From: Candidatus Tokpelaia sp. JSC085
GTDB taxonomy: Bacteria; Pseudomonadota; Alphaproteobacteria; Rhizobiales; Rhizobiaceae
Direction: 5' to 3'
Length of the DNA: 64,000 nucleotides
Assembly: GCA_003331005.1 (NCBI GenBank)
Contig: QENC01000001.1
Span: forward strand, 616,001-680,000
How positions within the stretch are numbered: the stretch's first letter is position 1; the number at the start of each line of letters is the position of its first letter. The position numbers were made by a program, and so were the translations under genes. The notes beneath the pieces were generated by a model. That model was not told the origin of the DNA. It ran no database searches and saw only the letters and a list, made by a program, of their open reading frames with translations. Shown here piece by piece: positions 48,494 to 57,838 of the stretch.

Positions 48494-49612
48494 ATGACTG
48501 TCTGGGCTTATGTAAGCTGCAAGTGTAGTGTACCTTTGGGTTCATTGCGATTCGTTGAGGACAGGATAGTGGATAAGATAAAAGCTTTGGATGCAGCATT
48601 GTCTCAGATTGAACGGCTATTTGGTAAAGGTTCAATTATGCGTTTGGGGCAGCATAAAAATGCGGTGGAAATTGAGACAATTCCTACAGGGTCCTTATCC
48701 TTAGATATTGCCTTAGGGATCGGTGGTTTGCCGAAGGGACGGATTATCGAAATTTATGGTCCGGAAAGTTCAGGTAAGACCACAATGGCGTTGCACACAA
48801 TTGCCGAAGCACAGAACAGAGACGGGGTGTGTGCCTTCATTGATGCGGAACATGCGCTTGATCCGATTTATGCTCGAAAATTAGGTGTTAATCTGGAAAA
48901 TCTTTTAATTTCACAACCTGATACAGGGGAACAAGCGCTTGAAATTACTGATACATTGGTACGTTCAGGTGCAGTGGATGTTCTCGTGGTTGATTCAGTT
49001 GCGGCATTAACACCACGTGCTGAAATTGAGGGAGAAATAGGTGATATGCTTCCGGGACTACAGGCCCGTTTAATGAGTCAGGCCCTGCGCAAATTGACAG
49101 GGTCCGTTTCACGCTCAAATTGCATGGTCATTTTTATTAATCAGATCCGCATGAAAATCGGTGTTATGTTCGGCTCACCTGAAACAACAACTGGTGGTAA
49201 CGCACTGAAATTTTATGCTTCTATACGCCTTGATATTCGCCGTATGGGTGTTTTGAAAGACCATGATGAAGTAATTGGCAACCAGACACGTGTCAAAATT
49301 GTTAAAAACAAGCTTGCACCACCATTCAAGCAAGTTGAATTTGACATTATGTATGGTGAAGGGGTTTCTAAAGTCGGTGAATTGATTGATCTTGGGGTAA
49401 AAGCTGGAATGATAGAGAAGTCTGGAGCTTGGTTTTCCTATAGTTCACAACATTTGGGACAGGGTCGTGAAAATGCCAAGAAATTCTTACGGAAGAATCC
49501 ATCAGTTATCCAGGAAATTGAAACCTTATTACGTCAGAATGCCGGGTTGATTGCAGATAAGTTTCTTGAAAAGAGCATCCCTGAATCATCATTGAATGAA
49601 GATGGACGATAA
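48494..49612 (+). CDS. recA: Recombinase RecA
   Basis: This 372-codon frame encodes the strand-exchange recombinase. The true N-terminus is uncertain: homologues start near [20 protein letters not shown], so the TTG at codon 15 or 18 may be used instead of the ATG at 48494. Walker A is GPESSGKTT, Walker B region [12 protein letters not shown], and the DNA-binding loops are in [20 protein letters not shown] and [18 protein letters not shown]. The C-terminus is normal. I find no GTTC-N7-GTTC-type LexA box in the 140 bases upstream. Confidence 0.96.
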   Translation: MTVWAYVSCKCSVPLGSLRFVEDRIVDKIKALDAALSQIERLFGKGSIMRLGQHKNAVEIETIPTGSLSLDIALGIGGLPKGRIIEIYGPESSGKTTMALHTIAEAQNRDGVCAFIDAEHALDPIYARKLGVNLENLLISQPDTGEQALEITDTLVRSGAVDVLVVDSVAALTPRAEIEGEIGDMLPGLQARLMSQALRKLTGSVSRSNCMVIFINQIRMKIGVMFGSPETTTGGNALKFYASIRLDIRRMGVLKDHDEVIGNQTRVKIVKNKLAPPFKQVEFDIMYGEGVSKVGELIDLGVKAGMIEKSGAWFSYSSQHLGQGRENAKKFLRKNPSVIQEIETLLRQNAGLIADKFLEKSIPESSLNEDGR

Positions 49613-49832
49613 TCGTAGAGTAATTGGTTAGCAGCAGCAGGAGTGAAGTACAAGGAGTGAGATCGATACATACATACACTTCCTTCATTTTAATTGTTCG
49701 ATATTCTACCCGTAACATTTGTTTGTGGTTTTCTACATTGTAATTCATCTTAATTCAGTTAAGACTAGCGCATTTTGATGGACAACCTATAGTTGAGAAG
49801 CAGATGGATCGATCATAGGCGTGGGCAAGTGT

Positions 49833-50939
49833 ATGAATTTGAAAATAAAAGGGTCGTATTACTCTCTTGAAGGGGCTGTCCTCATTATTACAAGTATCTT
49901 ACTCAGTGGTTGCAGTTCTGGAGTGATGAGATTTAGAGGTGAGCTTCCTCCCGAATCTATCGCTTTCCATCAGAAGACTGTTCAGGGGGAAACACCACAA
50001 TCCATGTTACCTGGTGCAGTTGAAAGTCGCGCGCTTCTTCCAATACCTATACCCTCCCCTAATCCTGAAGCAGTGATCATTGATACGCCGCCATGCTCAC
50101 CATTGCTACCTGCTTCTTCAGCAAGGACAGGCAACACCATACCAAAGACAGACAGGGCAGACCAACGCGAAGTGTACATTGTCCAAAGTGGCGATACTCT
50201 TTATGGAATTTCGCGTAGAAAGAATATGAGCGTTGATTCATTGAAATATGAGAATAGATTAAGTAGCAATCTCATCCGTATTGGCCAAGAATTAATTGTT
50301 TATAGCAAATTGAATAAACGTGCTGTGATACAGCCCGCAGCAAGTGCACTGTTGGAAAAACCAACTACCATACAACACAAAACCACTATAGTGACTCCTA
50401 TGCTGCAGAAAAGAAGCGTAGACAGCGGGGATCCATTAAAAAAGGAGACCGATGTTCTCGCTGTTGCTCAAAAAAAACAAGCTATAATTGCTGATATAAC
50501 AGCGCAAGAACATAAAGAACAGAAGAAGGCCGTTCCTGTCACTGTTATACCTAATGCTGCATTATCACATATGCGTTGGCCTGCACGGGGGCATATCCTT
50601 AGTCATTATGGTCAGCGTGAAGGAATCAGCACTAATGATGGTATCGATATCATGATACCTGAAGGAACATCGGTAAAGGCTGCAGATAGTGGTGTTGTAA
50701 TTTATGCAGGTGATGGTCTTAAGGAATTCGGTCATACGATCCTCATTCGTCATGAAAATAACATTGTTACGGTTTATGGCCATAACAGCAGGATTTTGGT
50801 AAAACGTGGACAGATAGTACGTCGTGGCGATGAGATTGCTAAATCTGGTATATCAGGGAATGCATCAACACCAAGGTTGCATTTTGAGGTCCGAAACAAA
50901 TCAGTTCCGGTTGATCCTCTTCAATATCTGAGCAATTGA
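49833..50939 (+). CDS. NlpD-like LysM/M23 lipoprotein (amidase activator type)
   Basis: This lipoprotein of about 368 residues starts at the ATG at 49833 and has lipobox LLSGC. A LysM domain (YIVQSGDTLYGISRRKNMSVD, about 113-155) binds peptidoglycan. A long linker leads to a C-terminal LytM/M23 domain (from about 250: MRWPARGHILSHYG, GIDIMIPEGTSVKAADSGVV, YGHNSRILVKRGQIVRRGDEI, LHFEVR). The first metal ligand His of HxGID is Asn here, and the HxH pair is RLH, so hydrolase activity is probably lost, as in NlpD/EnvC that activate amidases. It could thus connect to FtsX-dependent division. Confidence 0.85.
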   Translation: MNLKIKGSYYSLEGAVLIITSILLSGCSSGVMRFRGELPPESIAFHQKTVQGETPQSMLPGAVESRALLPIPIPSPNPEAVIIDTPPCSPLLPASSARTGNTIPKTDRADQREVYIVQSGDTLYGISRRKNMSVDSLKYENRLSSNLIRIGQELIVYSKLNKRAVIQPAASALLEKPTTIQHKTTIVTPMLQKRSVDSGDPLKKETDVLAVAQKKQAIIADITAQEHKEQKKAVPVTVIPNAALSHMRWPARGHILSHYGQREGISTNDGIDIMIPEGTSVKAADSGVVIYAGDGLKEFGHTILIRHENNIVTVYGHNSRILVKRGQIVRRGDEIAKSGISGNASTPRLHFEVRNKSVPVDPLQYLSN

Positions 50940-51008
50940 TTTTTGCTCGCACGCGCGGTTGCAGAGATATCCTTAGGCTAGTTAGGCATGAGATGAAGCT
51001 GGATCAAG

Positions 51009-51070
51009 AGGCTTGATTTAAGCCTACTCGTGTAAAGAATACGGGAGTCTTGAAAAGATTTCTTTTCAAG
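51009..51070. terminator. Hairpins between convergent nlpD-like and parE genes
   Basis: CTTGAAAAGA (51049-51058) and TCTTTTCAAG (51061-51070) form a perfect inverted repeat. A smaller one, AGGCTT/AAGCCT, lies at 51009-51025. The site between converging genes suggests bidirectional termination, although no long T-run follows. Confidence 0.35.
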
Positions 51071-51093
51071 AATTGATGAGCTGGATTCCAGAT

Positions 51094-53262
51094 TCATATA
51101 TCAAGATCCGCAATAGAAGCCGCATGCTCCTGAATAAAGCGAAACCGTGCATTGGGTTTGCTGCCCATTAAATTATTCATCATTTTTCCTGTTTCAGATA
51201 TACTCGTGTCGTCAATTGTAATCTGTAAGAGTGTTCGCTGATCAGGTGCCATAGTTGTTTCTTTAAGCTGTTCGGCACGCATTTCACCAAGACCTTTGAA
51301 ACGGCCTATTTCAATTTTTCCGTGTCCGGTAAATTGTGTTTTCAGTAGTGCATCTTTATGTGCATCATTACGCGCGTAGGCAAGCCGTCCTCCCTGACTG
51401 ATTCGATAAAGCGGTGGAACAGCCAGATAAAGATGGCCATTATATATGAGATCAGGCATTTCCTGGTAAAAAAATGTCAGCAGTAGAGAGGCAATATGTG
51501 CACCATCTACATCAGCATCTGTCATAATGATAACCCGCTCATACCGTAGGGCATCTTCACGATATTTCGCACGGGTTTCGCACCCGAGAGCCTGTATAAT
51601 ATCGGCAAGTTGCTGATTGCCGCTCAATTTATCATGGCTAGCACTGGCAACGTTGAGGATTTTACCACGTAGTGGCAAAATGGCCTGTGTTGCACGATTG
51701 CGTGCTTGTTTCGCTGAACCACCAGCTGAATCTCCCTCGACAATAAAAAGCTCGGCACCTTGAGCGGTATTCTGCGTGCAGTCTGCCAGTTTACCTGGCA
51801 GGCGCAGCTTACGCACTGCTGTTCTGCGTTTTATTTCTCTTTCCTGACGTCGTCGGAGGCGCTCGTCAGCCTGTTCAATAACCCAATCAAGAAGTTTTCT
51901 TGCTTCTTGTGGGGAATTGGTAAGCCAGTAATCAAACGGATCACGCATAGATGTTTCAACAATGCGCTGTGCTTCTATGGTTGTAAGGCGCTCCTTAGTC
52001 TGTCCAACAAACTCTGGTTCACGGATAAAAACAGATAGCATGACTGCGGCAGAGAGCATGACATCATCTATTGTAATCCTTGAAACGCGTTTATTGCCAA
52101 TCCGTTCTGCATAACCTTTCAAGCCACGTATAAGTGCTTGTCGCAAACCTGCTTCGTGAGTTCCGCCTTCTTTGGTGGGTATGGTGTTACAATAAGAATG
52201 GATGAAGCCGTCACCACCGTACCAAGCTACTGCCCATTCAAGAGATTCATGGGTACCGCGCTCTCCTATTGTTCCAGAAAAGACATCTGCTGTAACACGA
52301 TGCTCCTTGCTCAGTGATAATGTAAGAAAATCTTTGAGTCCTCCTGGGAAATGTAACTCTGTCTTTTCTGGAAGATCCTTATGTTGATAAAACATTGCAG
52401 GGTCACAGTGCCAGCGAATTTTAATACCGCTAAAAAGATAGGCTTTGGAACGAGCCATCCTATAGAGGCGAGCAGCATCGAAGGTAGCCTTTGGACCAAA
52501 AATTTTGGGGTCTGGGTGAAACCGGACCTTTGTCCCACGTCTATTGTGAATTTTTCCAAGATTTTCTAGTCCGGTTGTCGGTATACCGCGTGAAAAACAT
52601 TGCCGATACAGGCGTTGCCCGCGTGCAACTTCCACTTCCAGGTCATCAGATAAGGCATTTACGACGGAAATGCCGACCCCGTGTAATCCGCCAGATGTTT
52701 CATAGATCTTACCATCAAATTTACCGCCTGTGTGCAGTTGAGTCATGATAATTTCCAGCGTTGATTTATCAGGCATTTGCGGATGATTGTTTACCGGAAT
52801 ACCACGTCCATTATCGATAACAGTGAGATAACCATCAGTATCTAACACAACCTCAATCAAACTAGCATAGCCAGCTATAGCCTCATCCATTGCATTGTCA
52901 AGGACTTCTGCAAAAAGGCGATGCAGCGCATTGCAATCTGTACCACCAATATACATGCCTGGACGTAGCCGTACCGGTTCAAGTCCTTCTAAAATGCGGA
53001 TTGCTAAGGCATCATAAGTAATGTCTGATTGCCCAGTATCATCTGGGCCTTTTTGTATAACAGGTTCAGGTTTGACTAAGCTAACTTGTTGTCTAATATC
53101 TCCATCCCTAACGGATGCATATTTTGTATCTGCAACTTTTTGCACTGGCTGCCTCAACTCAAAAAGATCACCGTTTACAATATCATCTATTCCATGATAC
53201 AATTTATGTTCTATAATACGGAATTCATCGTAGTCATGTGCTACATTTTCTGCATTATTCAT
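51094..53262 (-). CDS. parE: DNA topoisomerase IV subunit B
   Basis: This 722-residue type IIA topoisomerase ATPase subunit, with ParC, decatenates chromosomes. The GHKL ATPase has EVLDNAMDEAIAGYA, DNGRGIPVNNHPQ and GGLHGVGISVVNALS. The TOPRIM has EGDSAGGSAKQARNR and MTDADVDGAHIASLLLTFF. LRGKILNVASASHDKLSGNQQL and IQALGC are ParE-type rather than GyrB-type. The N-terminal 60 or so residues before RILEGLEPVRLRPGMYIGG are variable. The ATG at 53262 (MNNAENVAHD) is preferred over one five codons upstream. Confidence 0.92.
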   Translation of the reverse strand: MNNAENVAHDYDEFRIIEHKLYHGIDDIVNGDLFELRQPVQKVADTKYASVRDGDIRQQVSLVKPEPVIQKGPDDTGQSDITYDALAIRILEGLEPVRLRPGMYIGGTDCNALHRLFAEVLDNAMDEAIAGYASLIEVVLDTDGYLTVIDNGRGIPVNNHPQMPDKSTLEIIMTQLHTGGKFDGKIYETSGGLHGVGISVVNALSDDLEVEVARGQRLYRQCFSRGIPTTGLENLGKIHNRRGTKVRFHPDPKIFGPKATFDAARLYRMARSKAYLFSGIKIRWHCDPAMFYQHKDLPEKTELHFPGGLKDFLTLSLSKEHRVTADVFSGTIGERGTHESLEWAVAWYGGDGFIHSYCNTIPTKEGGTHEAGLRQALIRGLKGYAERIGNKRVSRITIDDVMLSAAVMLSVFIREPEFVGQTKERLTTIEAQRIVETSMRDPFDYWLTNSPQEARKLLDWVIEQADERLRRRQEREIKRRTAVRKLRLPGKLADCTQNTAQGAELFIVEGDSAGGSAKQARNRATQAILPLRGKILNVASASHDKLSGNQQLADIIQALGCETRAKYREDALRYERVIIMTDADVDGAHIASLLLTFFYQEMPDLIYNGHLYLAVPPLYRISQGGRLAYARNDAHKDALLKTQFTGHGKIEIGRFKGLGEMRAEQLKETTMAPDQRTLLQITIDDTSISETGKMMNNLMGSKPNARFRFIQEHAASIADLDI

Positions 53263-53298
53263 TATTAAACACAGCACAAATTTCGTATTTTCTTCCTG

Positions 53299-54066
53299 CT
53301 ACATTTGCAGGGTATGGTTAGAAAATTCTGATCGACACGCACCGAATACTTCATGAAAAGCAATTCCGAGCGCAGTGTCAACATCTTCCATTGTAGCTGT
53401 TAATCCCAGATGAACAAGACTTGTCACTCCATGTTCAGTAATACCACAAGGAATAATACCACTGTAGTGTTCAAGAGATGGGTGCACATTAATAGCAATT
53501 CCATGGTAGGTGACCCATTTCCATAAGCGGATGCCAATAGCGACAATTTTATCCTCTGTGGATCGGCTATTGTCTACTTTCGATTGCTGAGGTCGGCGAA
53601 TCCAAATACCAACACGATCTTCCCGTCGTTCTCCCGTGATACTAAAATGAGCCAGCGTACGGATACTCCATTCTTCCAGTGCAGCAACAAAAGAACGGAT
53701 ATCTTGTTTGCGACGTTTGAGATCAAGCATAACATAGGCAATCCGCTGGCCAGGGCCGTGATAAGTGAATTTGCCACCGCGTTTAGTATAATAAACTGGC
53801 AAGTGGGTAGGTATTAGTAAGTCTTTTGCTTCAGCACTTATTCCAGCTGTATAAAGCGGTGGGTGTTCGACAAGCCATATTAATTCATCAGCAACATTTT
53901 CACGAATGTTTTTTATCCTCTTTTCCATGAAGGCAATTGCTATAGGATAGGGTGTTAATCCAGGCTCAACTCGCCACTCCACTGGTGGAGCATCACCAGT
54001 AGCTAGAAATGTACATGCTAACTTATCTCTTGAAAGAGTATTAGGATTTTTTTCCATGATGGTCAT
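53299..54066 (-). CDS. lipB: Octanoyl-[acyl carrier protein]:protein N-octanoyltransferase
   Basis: This 255-residue LipB moves octanoate from ACP to lipoyl domains (GcvH at 4031-4399 is one target). Motifs are [35 protein letters not shown], the catalytic Lys in [19 protein letters not shown], the [17 protein letters not shown] segment with catalytic Cys, and GVTSL. The ATG at 54066 ([12 protein letters not shown]) is the likely start. It is divergent from gmk. Confidence 0.93.
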   Translation of the reverse strand: MTIMEKNPNTLSRDKLACTFLATGDAPPVEWRVEPGLTPYPIAIAFMEKRIKNIRENVADELIWLVEHPPLYTAGISAEAKDLLIPTHLPVYYTKRGGKFTYHGPGQRIAYVMLDLKRRKQDIRSFVAALEEWSIRTLAHFSITGERREDRVGIWIRRPQQSKVDNSRSTEDKIVAIGIRLWKWVTYHGIAINVHPSLEHYSGIIPCGITEHGVTSLVHLGLTATMEDVDTALGIAFHEVFGACRSEFSNHTLQM

Positions 54067-54176
54067 TGAATATCCATACTGTGAAATGCCAAAAAAATAT
54101 TTTGGCAAACAGTTTTTCTTTCAGTGCAATTTTAATTAAAAATTAATAGAATTAATAAAAAGATGGATGATCCTAC

Positions 54177-54851
54177 ATGGTTTTAGATGAAAAATATTCC
54201 CTTCCTAGCGCCGAAAACATAATCAAGCACCGTTGTATGATAATCGTGATATCATCCCCCTCTGGGGTGGGAAAATCAACTATATCACGGCTGCTGCACG
54301 AAGATGGTGATATGAATTTATCTCTATCCATAAGTATAACAACCCGGAACAGAAGACCAAGCGAAATTGACAATATTCATTATCATTTTGTCAGCCGCAG
54401 GGAGTTTGAATATCTTCGTGATAATGGTGAGCTGATAGAATGGGCTGAAGTTCATGGCAACTATTACGCAACATCGCGGAAAAGCGTTGTCAAGATACTG
54501 AAAGAAGGACAGGACATGCTTCTTGACATTGATTACCAAGGCGCAGCGCAGCTTCGGCAGAAAATGCCTCGAGATGTAATTTCGATCTTCATGTTACCAC
54601 CTTCAATAAAAGAGTTAAAGTCAAGGCTACACCTTCGCGCTGCAGATAATCATCAAACCATTAACCTAAGACTTGAAAATGCCCGCATGGAGATGCAACA
54701 CTGGCAGAACTATGACTATATCCTGATCAATGAAAATCTAGATCGTTCCTTGGCTGCAGTCAAGGCAATTATCATGGCTGAGCGCTTGAGATATTGTCGT
54801 CAGCTCGGCTTAAATAAATTGGTTGACAAGCTAATCAATGAAGAACTGTAA
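54177..54851 (+). CDS. gmk: Guanylate kinase
   Basis: This 224-residue enzyme phosphorylates GMP/dGMP. The P-loop is [10 protein letters not shown], followed by [21 protein letters not shown] with the GMP-binding residues, [30 protein letters not shown] and [10 protein letters not shown]. The first about 20 residues are extra; an internal ATG at 54237 ([10 protein letters not shown]) may be the true start. In relatives gmk is followed by yicC and mltG-fabF genes; none are here. Confidence 0.94.
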   Translation: MVLDEKYSLPSAENIIKHRCMIIVISSPSGVGKSTISRLLHEDGDMNLSLSISITTRNRRPSEIDNIHYHFVSRREFEYLRDNGELIEWAEVHGNYYATSRKSVVKILKEGQDMLLDIDYQGAAQLRQKMPRDVISIFMLPPSIKELKSRLHLRAADNHQTINLRLENARMEMQHWQNYDYILINENLDRSLAAVKAIIMAERLRYCRQLGLNKLVDKLINEEL

Positions 54852-54900
54852 GTTTATCTGTACAAAAAGACGAAGATTGATTCACAGCATAGAGGATTGC

Positions 54901-55728
54901 TCAAAGAACGTTTGCTAAGGCAGTAAACTCTCTAATGTCTAGTGTTTCTGCACGTCTTTGACCATTGATACCAACTTTTGCCAATAATGTTTCACCACCC
55001 AGTTTCTTCAAACTTTGGCGTAGCATTTTACGTCGTTGACCGAAGGCTGCTTGTGTAAGCTGTTCAAGCGCATAAGCAGAGCAAGTGAGCGGGTTTGCTT
55101 TTGGCATGATGTGTACAACAGACGATATCACTTTTGGAGATGGTATAAAAGCCCAAGGTAGTATATTGAAGACAATGCGTGCTCTTGTACGCCAGCCGGA
55201 GAGTACCCCAAGCCTTCCATAGGCGGGGCTTCCTGGCTTAGCGATGATTCGCTCAGCAACTTCCCTTTGAAACATGAGAGTCATTGATTCATAAAAAGGT
55301 GGCCAAGGCGAACACAACAGCCAGTTAAGGAAAAGTTTTGTTCCTATATTATAAGGTAGGTTAGCAACAATTTTCGGCTTTTCTATACCAGAGTTAAAGA
55401 TTTTTGCATAGTTAAATGCGAGGGCATCACCACTAATAATGCGCAGTCTTCCTGGGTAGACTGTAGCCATTTCTTGCAATGGAGGGAGCCATCGTTCATC
55501 CTGCTCAATAGCAGTCACACAGGCTCCATATGCTAGCAAGGCCAATGTCAATCCACCCGGACCTGGGCCAACTTCGAGAATCTGTTTACCTTTAAGCTCG
55601 CCTGCTTGCCGTGCAATTTTAGCTGTTAGATTTAAGTCAAACAGAAAATGCTGTCCAAGTGATTTCTTCGCCATACTTCTATAAGGCTTTATTACAGAAC
55701 GCAAGGGAAGAATACAGTCAATTGCCAT
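54901..55728 (-). CDS. ksgA: 16S rRNA dimethyladenosine transferase
   Basis: This 275-residue RsmA/KsgA dimethylates two adjacent adenines in the 16S 3'-terminal hairpin. [35 protein letters not shown] (SAM motif), SGDALAF and the catalytic [11 protein letters not shown] motif are seen, then [10 protein letters not shown]. Its ATG overlaps the pdxA stop by 1 base (TAATG), so the genes are coupled. Confidence 0.95.
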   Translation of the reverse strand: MAIDCILPLRSVIKPYRSMAKKSLGQHFLFDLNLTAKIARQAGELKGKQILEVGPGPGGLTLALLAYGACVTAIEQDERWLPPLQEMATVYPGRLRIISGDALAFNYAKIFNSGIEKPKIVANLPYNIGTKLFLNWLLCSPWPPFYESMTLMFQREVAERIIAKPGSPAYGRLGVLSGWRTRARIVFNILPWAFIPSPKVISSVVHIMPKANPLTCSAYALEQLTQAAFGQRRKMLRQSLKKLGGETLLAKVGINGQRRAETLDIREFTALANVL

Positions 55729-56738
55729 TAGTTCAAATTCCTCATACGTTGCATAAGATCAATGCTCATACGGAGAGCTGCAATCAGGCTTTTTGGTGAT
55801 GCAATGCCTTTTTGCGCTATGTCAAAAGCAGTGCCGTGAGCGGGCGATGTCCGTATGAATGGCAACCCGAGCGTGACATTGACAGTATTGTCAAATCCGA
55901 TCGTTTTTATCGGAATCAGTGCTTGATCATGGTACATGCATAAGACCGCATCATATGTTTTGCGGGCACGTATGTGAAAAAGCGTGTCTGCAGGAAAAGG
56001 GCCTTGTATATCAATACCTTTCTTCCGCAGAAGATTAATAGCAGGACGTATAATGACATTCTCTTCCTGTCCCATAGTTCCATCTTCTCCTGCATGTGGA
56101 TTGAGTCCGGCAATGAAAAGCCTTGGTTTGACAATACCGAATTTTTTACGCAAATCGCTGACTGTAATCCGCGCTACTTCAATAATAAAGCCGATATCAA
56201 GTGCTTCGGGTACATGACGTAGTGCTATATGTACAGTAATCGGTACTGTCTTGAGGTCAGGTCCGACAAACATCATCACTGGTTTTGTTCTCTTGCCTGT
56301 TATTTTTTGTGCTAGATGGGCAAGAAATTCAGTATGCCCAGGATATTGAAATCCTGCTTCATAAAGGTTTTTTTTTGCAATTGGACAAGTGACAATAGCA
56401 CCAGCTAACCCATTTATAACAAGATGAATTGCTCTTTCAATAGCTTCCACTGTTCCAGCTGCATTTGTCGTCAAGGGATAACCAGGTGTATTGCTCTGCC
56501 GACTGTTCAACGGCAAAACCGGGAGAGCATTATCAAAGTGTGCTGCAAGATCACTTTCATTCGTCTTATGCAATGGCACGTCAAGTCCTAAAGAAACGGC
56601 ACGAGCCTGTACAACTTCTGGATCTGCCAGAATGAAAAAAGGCGGCAAGCAATGCGATGCACGCCTCTGCCATGCCTTGCAGATAATCTCCAGACCGATA
56701 CCGGATGGGTCTCCACTACTTAATACCAGGGGAAGCAT
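55728..56738 (-). CDS. pdxA: 4-hydroxythreonine-4-phosphate dehydrogenase
   Basis: This 336-residue PdxA functions in the DXP-dependent route to pyridoxal phosphate. [15 protein letters not shown] opens the protein. The metal-binding His residues are in [21 protein letters not shown] and [16 protein letters not shown], and [14 protein letters not shown] is diagnostic. It sits in the conserved surA-pdxA-ksgA order. Confidence 0.96.
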   Translation of the reverse strand: MLPLVLSSGDPSGIGLEIICKAWQRRASHCLPPFFILADPEVVQARAVSLGLDVPLHKTNESDLAAHFDNALPVLPLNSRQSNTPGYPLTTNAAGTVEAIERAIHLVINGLAGAIVTCPIAKKNLYEAGFQYPGHTEFLAHLAQKITGKRTKPVMMFVGPDLKTVPITVHIALRHVPEALDIGFIIEVARITVSDLRKKFGIVKPRLFIAGLNPHAGEDGTMGQEENVIIRPAINLLRKKGIDIQGPFPADTLFHIRARKTYDAVLCMYHDQALIPIKTIGFDNTVNVTLGLPFIRTSPAHGTAFDIAQKGIASPKSLIAALRMSIDLMQRMRNLN

Positions 56739-56820
56739 ATGATGTTCTCCCTAACTCTTCTGCAGACCTAATACATATCATGGATGAGGTCCTATGCAAT
56801 AAAGATGGTTTTTGTATTTT

Positions 56821-57774
56821 CTAGAGGTTTTGAATATGGGCTCTTGCATACAATTCTTTCATATATTTTTCCTCAATTACCGAAACTTTTGGCACTTTTG
56901 AAGAACGATTATCCTCAATTGAAAAGATAAGTTGTGCAACACGATCATCTGAGACCTTGCGTATAGAACAAATCATTAGAAACTCTACACCTTGGGTAGT
57001 CTCCTGAATCGGTGTTGCTTGACCAACCGGTGTTGCCAACACGCTTTTTTCCCACTCAGATGGAATTTGCGGTTCTAGAATACGTCCCAAGTCGCGAATT
57101 GTCATATCAATCATGCCTTTTGCTTGTTGGCGTAGACTCTCACAACCGCGTATCTTTCTGCGAAAAGAATTGGCCTCATGCCGACGCTTATCAAGGAGAG
57201 ATGAGCGATGTTTCAGAGGTATCACAAAAATGATTTGTTGCATACGATACTCATTGACTGCGGGTTTAAGCCCACCATTTTGTAGCATACGCTGAACGGC
57301 TTCCTCTTCAGAAATTATGCCTTCTGCACGAAAACGCGAACCAACAAGATGACCCCAACCTATCTGGACACGAATGTAGGATTTGAAGTGTTCCGGTGTC
57401 ACCCTTTCCTGATCAAGCATTTGTGCTAATTGTGTCTCCGTCATGTGATTATGTGCGGCAAACTCAGAAAAAGCACCGTTAACCATGGCATCATTCACAG
57501 TAATATTGTGCCTATTTAATTCGATACGGCGGAGCATTTCTTCAATAAGTTCCTTACGGGCAAGCTTGTCCAGATGACCATCATCACGCCCTTGCAAACG
57601 CAAAAACGCCATTCGTCGATTAATATCGTAGTTAGTGATAGCATTGCCATTAACAATCACTGCAACCTGTACTACTGCCTGCGCAAGCGCTGTATTCAAG
57701 TTAGATATAATACTTACCACGGATGTGGGTAAAAGTAACAGGCATGTAAAAAGATAACTCCTGATTTTTTTCAT
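56821..57774 (-). CDS. surA: SurA-like periplasmic peptidyl-prolyl isomerase
   Basis: This 317-residue chaperone for outer-membrane proteins has a signal peptide (MKKIRSYLFTCLLLLPTSV to about ALAQA). An N-terminal SurA helical domain follows (VIVNGNAITNYDINRRMAFLRLQG) and one parvulin-like region around MQQIIFVIPLKHRSSLLDKR, then AKGMIDMTIRDLGRI. The parvulin sequence is quite diverged. It follows lptD, whose product is a typical client. Confidence 0.9.
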   Translation of the reverse strand: MKKIRSYLFTCLLLLPTSVVSIISNLNTALAQAVVQVAVIVNGNAITNYDINRRMAFLRLQGRDDGHLDKLARKELIEEMLRRIELNRHNITVNDAMVNGAFSEFAAHNHMTETQLAQMLDQERVTPEHFKSYIRVQIGWGHLVGSRFRAEGIISEEEAVQRMLQNGGLKPAVNEYRMQQIIFVIPLKHRSSLLDKRRHEANSFRRKIRGCESLRQQAKGMIDMTIRDLGRILEPQIPSEWEKSVLATPVGQATPIQETTQGVEFLMICSIRKVSDDRVAQLIFSIEDNRSSKVPKVSVIEEKYMKELYARAHIQNL

Positions 57775-57838
57775 CTTCTAAACTTTCGAGATTCTGACAC
57801 AAAGATAAGAACAAAATAGACTAAAGATGAAACGAATC

